The position numbers and the translations under genes are program-made. Positions 1-5,330 of a stretch of 5,330 nt of DNA are shown here, in pieces (position 1 is the stretch's first letter; each line of letters begins with the position of its first letter). The DNA is from JANQLU01 sp964434955 (GTDB lineage: Bacteria; Planctomycetota; Planctomycetia; Pirellulales; Pirellulaceae): positions 1-5,330 of the forward strand of contig CAYSXI010000274.1 in the NCBI GenBank assembly GCA_964434955.1, given 5' to 3'. The notes below the pieces were generated by a model that saw nothing but the letters and a program-made list of their open reading frames with translations, was not told where the DNA came from and searched no databases.

Positions 1-4
1 TCCC

Positions 5-2698
5 TTGAATGATCAGTCGACGCTGGATGCCGTCACGCAACCGCCTTCGGAGGGGACCCGTAGAAGCTCCGGGTTTTCCTACGCGAGCGAGTCGGGCGAG
101 ATTCCCAATGGTTCCATGGTTGGAGCCTACGAGGTCAGTCATCAACTGGGCCGCGGCGGCATGGGGGTCGTATACAGCGCCACGCATTCGGCAACCGGCC
201 AAAAGGTCGCAATCAAGCTGTTGAATCAGGGGCCCGATGACAGCCCGAAGGCGGCCGAGCGTTTTCATCGCGAAAGCCAGATTGCCGCATCGATTTCGAA
301 CCCCCGATCGACATTTGTTTACGCTTCGGGCGAATACGAGGGGCGTCGTTTTATCGTCATGGAGTTGATGCCAGGTGAGACCCTGAAAGACCTGGTGAAA
401 AAGAACGGCAAGTTGCCGGTGGGTCGAGCGGTGGATTTGATTCTTGATGTGATTACCGGGATTCAATCGGCGCATCGGCGAGGGATCGTTCATCGCGACA
501 TCAAACCATCGAATTGTTTCATCGACCACGATGGTCGCATCAAGATCGGCGACTACGGATTGTCCAAGTCCTATGATACCGATGTGCAACTGACCAAAAC
601 CGGAACCTTCATGGGAACGCTCCAGTTTGCGGCTCCAGAACAGGTCAAAGGCGCAAAAGTCGATGAGCGAACCGACATCTATGCCATCGGAGCAACGCTG
701 TACTACTTGATTACCGGCGAACCGCCCTACGACGGGGATGCGGCTCAAGTTATTGCAGGTATTGCATCCGACCCGATACCGAACATTCGCAAAAAAGTGG
801 ATCGGATTCCACCGAAGCTGGCTCGAATCATTACCCAGATGCTGGATAAGGATCCGAAAAGCCGCCCGAATCAACTTGCCGACATTCGGCAACAGTTGTT
901 GCCCTTTGCTTCACAAGGTGCCACCAATGCGGATATTGGTCGCCGGTTCGCCGCGTTTTTCGTTGATTTTATCTTCTCGAATTTTATTGTCGGCATCAGC
1001 TTCGTGATGGTGGGGATCGTCATCTCAATCATCTTCACTTCTTTCTTTGCGAAGCTCGGTTCCGATTCGCCGCTTGTCGCCAACCTGATTTTGGTTGGAA
1101 CCCTTGTGTTTGCGATGATTCTCTATTTCGCCATTTGCGAAGGAATCTGGGGACGCGGTCTGGGCAAACTGATGTTCGGCATGCGCGTGGTGGATCAGCG
1201 AGGTGGCGCGCCGGGGATATTGCGCGCGTTGCCGCGCGCGATTGGCTTGCCCGGGGCCCTGCTATTTGGAACGGTCATCCTTCCTGTCCTTTTCACGGGA
1301 CAGTTAAACAATCCAAATACGATGAACTCACCCGTGTTGGGGCAGCTCACTCAATTCGGTTCGACACTTCTGGGTTGGTCGCTTGCACTGCTATTGTTGG
1401 TCACTTGTCGAAAAGCGAACGGTTACCGGGGCATTCACGAACTGTTCACGAATACCCATGTCGTCCGAATTGGGAGCGCGCTTGCCGCACCCGTTCTGGA
1501 TGATGTTCCCGAAACACTCCCCGAGGTGATTGAAAAGCCTTTCCAGGTCGGCGAGGGCGATGATGCGATTAGTGCGATTGGGCTCATTGGCAAAACGGAT
1601 ACCGGGGCGATTTATCTTGCCAAGGATCAGAAGCTCGATCGAAATGTCTGGCTGGTTGAGGACAAGGATTTCGTCGATTCGATTGACGACGTTCGCAAGC
1701 AGGTCAACCGTCCCGGTCGGCAGCGAATCCTGGATTATCACCTTCCAGAGAATCACATTTGCCTGGAAGCGATTTCGGGAACGCCGATTCATGAGTTAAT
1801 TGATCAAATCAAGATTCTGAAGTGGGAAACCGTAAGGCTGACACTTGAATCAATCGTTGTGGAGCTGATTAGCTCGGTCGAAGACAAAACGCTGCCTCAG
1901 CGATTGTCGATTGACCAAATCTGGATTGACGCAGAAGGCAATGCGAAACTGATCGACCTTCCCTTGAAGTCGGGTGCCAAGTCCACCGTTTCAACCAAGA
2001 CGTCTCCCGAGGGCCGAGCCATCGCGGTGTTCCAAGCGGTCCTCAAACAAGTCGCAAGGAAGATGTTTCTTTCGGGGCACGTTGTGGATTTCATTTCAGA
2101 AATCAAGGATCGTCACGAGGACATTTCGACCTTGAACTGGATTCGGGCGCGACTGCATCAGTTTGAAAAGAAGCCTTCGTCCTGGGGGTGGGATGACCGC
2201 TTTGGGACATTGGCGACGTCGTTTGGCACCGAAAGCTCGGTCAACTACTTCGTGGTGTTCTGTCTGGCAATGGCGCTCAAGTTTGGACTTGGGATGGGAG
2301 CGTTTGCGATTGTTTTGATTGCGTTTCCCGTTTTGTCGTTGATCTCATTTTCGGTCGGTTACTTGTTCCGTGGGGGGCCCGTATTTCAGGTTTGCGGCGT
2401 TGAAGTTCGAAATCGCAAGAACCAGATTGCCTCGCCGCTTGTTTGTGGCGTGAGAAACTTTCTCGCTTGGTCTCCTTCCAATTTGTTTTGGAGTTTCTTT
2501 GCCGCCCTGTTGACGACGTTCATGATTCAGCAGCAAGAAATTTTGGGGGCTCAGTTTTCCGGCGCGTTTTTCCTGGTGGCATCGATCGCCATATTGTTGA
2601 CCAGTCTGATCGTGATGATTGGTTGTTTGCAGTCCCTGCTCAGTCCAGCGCGGAGCATTCCGGACTATGTTTTGGGTACCTACATTACTCGTCGATAA
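5..2698 (+). CDS. Membrane Ser/Thr protein kinase with tandem kinase-RDD and pseudokinase-RDD halves
   Basis: Hanks-type serine/threonine kinase anchored in the inner membrane. Seen: residues 42-300 form a complete kinase domain with the glycine loop GRGGMG (49-54), VAIK lysine K71, probable helix-C glutamate E90, HRD 163-165 with K167 and N170, DYG 183-185 in place of DFG, a Thr-rich activation loop (T197, T199, T201), APE 210-212, D224 and R287. Residues 311-490 are an RDD domain (GRRFAAFFVD, then GKLMFGMRVVD) with about four membrane spans near 322-350, 357-379, 412-430 and 454-467. Residues 523-715 are a degenerate second kinase, and 725-890 a second RDD-like membrane region. An even number of spans in each would keep both kinase domains cytosolic (inference). 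The TTG start at 5 is the first in the window; the frame is open back to the edge, so the true start may lie upstream. ATG at 116 (M38) is an alternative that keeps the whole kinase domain. Substrate and signal are unknown. Confidence 0.93.
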   Translation: MNDQSTLDAVTQPPSEGTRRSSGFSYASESGEIPNGSMVGAYEVSHQLGRGGMGVVYSATHSATGQKVAIKLLNQGPDDSPKAAERFHRESQIAASISNPRSTFVYASGEYEGRRFIVMELMPGETLKDLVKKNGKLPVGRAVDLILDVITGIQSAHRRGIVHRDIKPSNCFIDHDGRIKIGDYGLSKSYDTDVQLTKTGTFMGTLQFAAPEQVKGAKVDERTDIYAIGATLYYLITGEPPYDGDAAQVIAGIASDPIPNIRKKVDRIPPKLARIITQMLDKDPKSRPNQLADIRQQLLPFASQGATNADIGRRFAAFFVDFIFSNFIVGISFVMVGIVISIIFTSFFAKLGSDSPLVANLILVGTLVFAMILYFAICEGIWGRGLGKLMFGMRVVDQRGGAPGILRALPRAIGLPGALLFGTVILPVLFTGQLNNPNTMNSPVLGQLTQFGSTLLGWSLALLLLVTCRKANGYRGIHELFTNTHVVRIGSALAAPVLDDVPETLPEVIEKPFQVGEGDDAISAIGLIGKTDTGAIYLAKDQKLDRNVWLVEDKDFVDSIDDVRKQVNRPGRQRILDYHLPENHICLEAISGTPIHELIDQIKILKWETVRLTLESIVVELISSVEDKTLPQRLSIDQIWIDAEGNAKLIDLPLKSGAKSTVSTKTSPEGRAIAVFQAVLKQVARKMFLSGHVVDFISEIKDRHEDISTLNWIRARLHQFEKKPSSWGWDDRFGTLATSFGTESSVNYFVVFCLAMALKFGLGMGAFAIVLIAFPVLSLISFSVGYLFRGGPVFQVCGVEVRNRKNQIASPLVCGVRNFLAWSPSNLFWSFFAALLTTFMIQQQEILGAQFSGAFFLVASIAILLTSLIVMIGCLQSLLSPARSIPDYVLGTYITRR
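1219..1242 (+). repeat. Strong GC hairpin inside the first RDD domain coding sequence
   Basis: GCGCGCG (1222-1228) and CGCGCGC (1233-1239) are perfect inverted arms around the 4-base loop TTGC. One wobble pair and two A-T pairs extend the stem to about 10 pairs. It lies in codons for LRALPRAI (residues 406-413), where Arg is CGC and Ala is GCG in both halves. The alternating CG runs are also Z-DNA-prone. No run of T follows, so it is not an intrinsic terminator. It may simply be a by-product of coding a short repeated peptide with GC-rich codons. Confidence 0.6.
1571..2149 (+). other. Pseudokinase domain inside the kinase gene (residues 523-715)
   Basis: This segment follows the first kinase in outline but lacks its catalytic residues. 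IGKTDTGAIYLAKD (528-541) matches the glycine loop and strand 2 of LGRGGMGVVYSATH (48-61), keeping the first and last glycines. Counting equal distance from the shared tyrosine, VAIK is replaced by VWLV (548-551), so the ATP-anchoring lysine is lost. The catalytic loop HRDIKPSN is replaced by PQRLSIDQ (631-638), losing the catalytic aspartate, lysine and asparagine. The next strand, IDAEGNAKLIDLPL (641-654), matches IDHDGRIKIGDYGL (173-186), with DYG changed to DLP. No APE motif follows. It is therefore very unlikely to transfer phosphate. A scaffolding or allosteric role toward the first kinase is inference. The alignment was made by eye. Confidence 0.8.
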
Positions 2699-2716
2699 TC
2701 CATCGGGTCGGATCCA

Positions 2717-3652
2717 TTGAACGAAATCGTAAAACCTGAGTTCGAACGAAGTTGTCCCAACTGCAACGGCACATTGGTGATTGTCGAAAGTCGTGCGACA
2801 TCGAGTTCCAATCGTTGTTGCAAATGCGGGGCAATTTTTCCGACCGGAAATGATTACCTGAACAAGAAGCGCCGTTCGTTCCGTTTGGCCATCTGGAGTT
2901 TGGTCCTCGGGCTATTTTCGATCGTTGGTGGTTTGTTTACTGGAATCCCCGCGGTCATCCTTGGAATTCGAAGCCTCCGCGTCAAGAAAAACCCTTTTGT
3001 TCACCATCAGGAAAAATGGATGGCGATTGGCGGAATCTTTTTTGGATCTGTTTTTGGCGTATTTGTCGGTTGCATCCTGTCATCGATCGTGGCGCTTGTC
3101 GTGGTGGTTGTCAATTTTTCCCAGGTGACCAGCAATGAAGCCGATACGCGGCAAATGGCGGAAGCCGTATTTGATATTGAATTGCCGGAAGAATTGCGCT
3201 ACCAGCGCGGGGTTCGTCCCATCATGGGAATGACAATCATCAAGGTGACCAGTTCGAAATATGAGCCCAAGGATAAAGCGAAAAAAACTTGGGACGAGGT
3301 GCGGAAAGAAACGGTGGCCATGGAGCTTGCCGATTACCGGTCGCTGGCCATGTCCAATACGCAAATCATCGGGACGAAAAAACTCGAAACGATTGGTGAC
3401 TCGGGCTCCATCAAAATCGATTCAGAAGAATTGGTCGAATGGAATATCGCCGGCGAGAAACGCCAGGTAAAAGTCATGACCGGCACAGGATCCAACAAAA
3501 GGGTGTACCGCAAGTATTTGGCGATCGTTGAGGTTCGGTCCTCAAAATATGCTGTTTACCTGGGTACGATCGACGAAGCGACGGAACCCACCGAATACAG
3601 TCTCGCGGAACCCGAGGTTCAGAAGATCTTTGAGTCCTTTGTACCAAAATAG
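2717..3652 (+). CDS. Zinc-ribbon, DUF4190-like membrane protein with unknown C-terminal domain
   Basis: A 311-residue protein of unknown function. Seen: a zinc ribbon formed by C13-x2-C16 and C34-x2-C37; a basic KKRR stretch (50-53); hydrophobic segments at about 57-84 and 102-133, separated by a basic linker (RSLRVKK, 85-91); then a mostly hydrophilic domain of about 178 residues (134-311). The two segments resemble DUF4190, with a GIPAVILG core and the later AIGGIFFG. Topology is ambiguous because both the N-terminus and the linker are positively charged. The TTG start is close to forced: the stop of the upstream kinase is in the same frame 18 bases earlier, TTG is the first start codon after it, and later starts would cut the zinc ribbon. 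A partial GGA motif sits 4 bases upstream. The tight spacing suggests one operon with the kinase, so it may be a partner or target of it (inference). I do not recognise the C-terminal domain. Confidence 0.87.
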   Translation: MNEIVKPEFERSCPNCNGTLVIVESRATSSSNRCCKCGAIFPTGNDYLNKKRRSFRLAIWSLVLGLFSIVGGLFTGIPAVILGIRSLRVKKNPFVHHQEKWMAIGGIFFGSVFGVFVGCILSSIVALVVVVVNFSQVTSNEADTRQMAEAVFDIELPEELRYQRGVRPIMGMTIIKVTSSKYEPKDKAKKTWDEVRKETVAMELADYRSLAMSNTQIIGTKKLETIGDSGSIKIDSEELVEWNIAGEKRQVKVMTGTGSNKRVYRKYLAIVEVRSSKYAVYLGTIDEATEPTEYSLAEPEVQKIFESFVPK

Positions 3653-3661
3653 AATCGGCGG

Positions 3662-4672
3662 TCACTGATCCTTGTTGGCGATTTCCGCCACAACGGGAAG
3701 TTGAAACGGATGCTCACAAATGTCCGTTTTGATGGAAAGCGAGCGTTTGATTTCGCCGACCTTTTCCGCACCTCGATAAGAAACTTCGATAAAGTGGAGC
3801 TTCTTGGCCCCGCTTTTTGCCTTGACCACGAAGTTCGAATCGGCACAGGTGACGTCGTTGATTTCAAATGGTTTGTCGGCTTTCAAAAGAACTCGTTTGG
3901 TTCCCGTTTCGCCAGGGGCCAATGGACCGAATGTCAAAACGTTCGGACTCATTTGAAGCGCCGTTACCACTTTACCGGTCATCACAATGGGAACCTGGCG
4001 GTTTTGCCGATCGTTGGTGACGACCAATAATTCACTTTGAATGTAGCCCTCAGGCGCTTGGGCTTTCGTGGAAATCGTCATGTCGTACGAAACCGAATCA
4101 TATCCCCGATGAACCTGCTTGAGCTGAACTGAGACAAAACGGTAAGTGCTCTTTACGTCTTCGATTTGCCAGTTGACGTTCCCGTATTTTGTGATTCGAA
4201 CGGTCTTCTGCGTCGGTGCCAGCGATTTGACTTCTCCGAAATTGATTGCCCCAGGATTGATCGTGACATCCCCGCGAATGTTTCCTTTTACTTTAAGTTG
4301 AACCTCGGCGCGAAAGGGCTTGTCGATGGAAACGGTAATGGTGGCCGAGCGGTTTCCGCGAAATCGATCCGTGTTGAATTTGGCGACAATTGCCCCTTTT
4401 TCCCATGACTTCAGGGACGGGTTCTTGATCGAAACCGAAGTGCAGCCGCAGCTTGATCGGACACTCTGGATGTGGACGTCTTCCTTGTACAAATTCTGAA
4501 AAACGAACTCAAACTTCGGCTCTGAACCGGCAACGACCGTCCCAAAATCATGGTCTTTCGCTTTGAACATTTTGTCCGCCCATTCCTGAGCAAAACAACA
4601 ATGCGTTGCAAGAAAAGTCACGAGAAGAAATGACGCGGAGGGAACACTTCGAGAGAGCATTTCAAAATCCAT
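3662..4672 (-). CDS. Secreted DUF1573 (Ig-like) protein
   Basis: A 336-residue exported protein of unknown precise role. Seen: an N-terminal signal peptide with hydrophobic core 13-22 and likely cleavage after CFA (26-28), giving a mature start QEWADK. The DUF1573 domain spans about 38-130, with HDFGTVVAGS (41-50) and the signature SSCGCTS (73-79) carrying C75 and C77. Two further beta-rich segments begin INPGAINFGEV (138-148) and MSPNVLTFGPLAPGE (241-255). Each repeats the FG-x-V/L and small-residue pattern of the first, suggesting three Ig-like modules of the ASPM/SPD-2/Hydin sort. DUF1573 proteins are numerous in planctomycetes and Bacteroidetes and are poorly characterised. ATG at 4672 gives the longest form but has no clear ribosome site. 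ATG at 4660 (M5) has GGA 10-8 bases upstream and keeps the signal peptide, so it is an equal candidate. There is no lipobox before C25. A candidate promoter lies at 4697-4725. Confidence 0.9.
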   Translation of the reverse strand: MDFEMLSRSVPSASFLLVTFLATHCCFAQEWADKMFKAKDHDFGTVVAGSEPKFEFVFQNLYKEDVHIQSVRSSCGCTSVSIKNPSLKSWEKGAIVAKFNTDRFRGNRSATITVSIDKPFRAEVQLKVKGNIRGDVTINPGAINFGEVKSLAPTQKTVRITKYGNVNWQIEDVKSTYRFVSVQLKQVHRGYDSVSYDMTISTKAQAPEGYIQSELLVVTNDRQNRQVPIVMTGKVVTALQMSPNVLTFGPLAPGETGTKRVLLKADKPFEINDVTCADSNFVVKAKSGAKKLHFIEVSYRGAEKVGEIKRSLSIKTDICEHPFQLPVVAEIANKDQ

Positions 4673-4696
4673 TTATCGATGTTTTAGACTTTGATC

Positions 4697-4725
4697 AATC
4701 TATTCCATTTGTCTTAAGTACTCAA
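4697..4725 (-). promoter_or_regulatory. Candidate sigma70-type promoter for the DUF1573 gene
   Basis: Read on the minus strand, TTGAGT (4725-4720) and TAGATT (4702-4697) are separated by exactly 17 bases. Each matches four of six consensus positions. Transcription would begin near 4690, giving a leader of about 18 bases before the ATG at 4672 or about 30 before the ATG at 4660. The match is moderate, so this is a candidate only. Confidence 0.4.
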
Positions 4726-4730
4726 ATGGA
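4704..4730. repeat. Inverted repeat overlapping the DUF1573 promoter
   Basis: TCCATTTG (4704-4711) and CAAATGGA (4723-4730) are perfect 8-base inverted arms around an 11-base centre. The arms cover parts of the spacer and the -35 element of the candidate minus-strand promoter, where a dimeric repressor or activator could bind. It could equally form a small stem-loop, but no T run marks it as a terminator. The operator role is inference. Confidence 0.5.
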
Positions 4731-4891
4731 GCTTCGAAATTTTGCAAAGCATTGACGGGGGTAGCTCCCAGGGCGAACAGGAAAACTGAGTCCGGCAAAT
4801 TGGCCCGACGTGTTGGTCGAACGATTTTGCATCGGCCGCCGAAACGCTGATTGAGGTGAATCGTGCTCTTCTATCAATTGCGAATGATGTT

Positions 4892-4908
4892 AGTTGCAAT
4901 TTGCAACT
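4892..4908. repeat. 17-base palindrome AGTTGCAA-T-TTGCAACT
   Basis: Perfect 8-base arms flank a single central T, too close for an RNA hairpin loop but typical of a binding site for a dimeric helix-turn-helix regulator. It lies mid-way in the divergent region, about 220 bases from the DUF1573 start and 360 from the HU start. The core TTGCAA occurs again at 4742-4747, inside TTTGCAAA. Confidence 0.5.
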
Positions 4909-5144
4909 TTCGTGTTTCGGGAATGCCGCAGCGGTAAGTTGAATGGAACGAAGCTCCGAAAAATGTCGGGATCGATGTCGTAAGTATTTATTTTCAAACG
5001 AGTTCGATCGATTGGTCGGGGAAAACAAGGCTTTCAGAAGGACACGATTCGGTAAGTACTTTCCAGTTAGCGATTTACGACAATATTTTTCAACAGAGAT
5101 TCTGACGAACAATCCCAGGGAATAAACGTAACTAATTGGCTTTA

Positions 5145-5173
5145 TTGACTTTAGGTGAATTCGGCACTAAACT
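5145..5173 (+). promoter_or_regulatory. Candidate sigma70-type promoter for the HU-like gene
   Basis: TTGACT (5145-5150, five of six consensus bases) and TAAACT (5168-5173, four of six) are separated by exactly 17 bases. Transcription would start near 5180, giving a leader of about 90 bases before the ATG at 5271. This is the best promoter match in the window. Confidence 0.55.
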
Positions 5174-5270
5174 TCAACGGAGATGTGGGGTGCCCGCCGA
5201 TTTCTCGACTGGCTACGCCGAAGTGACCAGGTTTGACGCCCATTTGATATTTGGCCCCCGAAACGAGCGA

Positions 5271-5330
5271 ATGACCAAAAAAGAAATAGTCAAAACGATT
5301 TCCGAACAGATTGGGCTTACCCAATTGAAG
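5271..5330 (+). CDS. HU/IHF-family DNA-binding protein, N-terminus only (runs off the window)
   Basis: Only the first 20 codons are present, ending at the window edge. They read MTKKEIVKTISEQIGLTQLK, which matches the N-terminal helix of HU/IHF proteins (M-[TN]-K-x-[ED]-[IL]-[IV]-x-x-[IV]-[SA]), in a form I recall from planctomycete histone-like proteins. Such proteins are small dimeric DNA-bending proteins of the nucleoid, usually about 90-110 residues. The DNA-binding arm is not in the window, so HU cannot be told from IHF. The ATG is chosen because it gives the family's usual N-terminus. The frame stays open upstream to the stop at 5133, with TTG and GTG codons, but that extension resembles nothing. 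The ribosome site is weak (GAG at 5265-5267). A candidate promoter lies at 5145-5173. Confidence 0.85.
   Translation, partial: MTKKEIVKTISEQIGLTQLK

Larger units (their letters stand above)
4673..5270. other. Divergent intergenic region between the DUF1573 and HU-like genes
   Basis: About 600 bases without a convincing gene. It is more AT-rich and irregular than the flanking genes. It holds a candidate promoter and an 8-base-arm inverted repeat at the DUF1573 end, a TTGCAA palindrome near the middle, and a good candidate promoter at the HU end. TTGCAA occurs three times (4742, 4894, 4901). Short open frames exist on both strands but look random in composition, with little glycine and no recognisable motif. 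No tRNA, riboswitch or intrinsic terminator was recognised. An unannotated small RNA cannot be excluded. Confidence 0.7.

Noticed and set aside
9..224. ATG at position 9 as the start of a separate protein
   Set aside because: It is out of frame with the kinase. Its product resembles an Arg/Pro-rich shadow of the real coding frame.
3676..3690. Small stem TGGCG-ATTTC-CGCCA near the convergent gene ends as a terminator
   Set aside because: The stem is only 5 pairs, lies inside the DUF1573 coding sequence, and has no T run on either strand.
4598..4660. DUF1573 protein as a lipoprotein, because of C25-C26 after the hydrophobic segment
   Set aside because: The residues before C25 (ATH) do not fit a lipobox. 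Cleavage after CFA by signal peptidase I fits better.
4728..4957. GGAGCTTCG (4728-4736) and CGAAGCTCC (4949-4957), a perfect 9-base inverted repeat over 200 bases apart
   Set aside because: The distance is large and the repeat does not extend further. Such a pair can arise by chance, and no element boundary or target duplication was seen.
4714..5112. Open reading frame of 132 codons on the minus strand in the intergenic region
   Set aside because: The product is rich in Ser, Arg and Lys with very little glycine, has no recognisable motif, and the frame covers both inverted repeats. It looks like a chance open frame.
4943..5125. 60-codon plus-strand open frame upstream of the HU-like gene
   Set aside because: It has no motif and no convincing ribosome site, and its composition looks non-coding.
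5136..5270. Upstream in-frame extension of the HU-like protein from TTG or GTG
   Set aside because: The extension resembles no HU N-terminus and would include the candidate promoter. MTKKE is the usual family start.

Overview
The window is most likely chromosomal DNA from a planctomycete, probably of the Pirellulaceae type. This rests on three things seen in the sequence. One is a serine/threonine kinase fused to RDD membrane domains, with motifs such as NPRSTFVY and TGTFMG that I recall from planctomycete kinases. Another is a secreted DUF1573 protein with the SSCGCTS signature. The last is a HU/IHF-type protein beginning MTKKEIVKTISEQIGLTQLK. Genes start at TTG as well as ATG, and Shine-Dalgarno sequences are weak. 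Base composition is balanced. The species assignment is inference.

Layout: (i) 5-2698 (+), an 897-residue kinase with the order active kinase, RDD membrane domain, degenerate second kinase, second RDD-like membrane domain. (ii) 2717-3652 (+), 18 bases downstream and probably co-transcribed: a zinc-ribbon, DUF4190-like membrane protein with an unrecognised C-terminal domain. (iii) 3662-4672 (-), a secreted DUF1573 protein converging on (ii) with only 9 bases between the stop codons. (iv) 4673-5270, a divergent intergenic region of about 600 bases with candidate promoters at both ends and two sharp inverted repeats. (v) 5271-5330 (+), the first 20 codons of a HU/IHF-like DNA-binding protein that runs off the window.

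The first two genes look like a small membrane signalling unit: a kinase with an internal pseudokinase, and a membrane partner with a cytosolic zinc ribbon. The DUF1573 and HU-like genes share a divergent control region but have no evident functional link to the kinase pair. No RNA gene, CRISPR array, insertion sequence or defence cassette was seen. The most unusual item is the tandem kinase-RDD / pseudokinase-RDD protein, which looks like an internal duplication with one copy decayed. Its organisation is clear, but its function is not known from the sequence.
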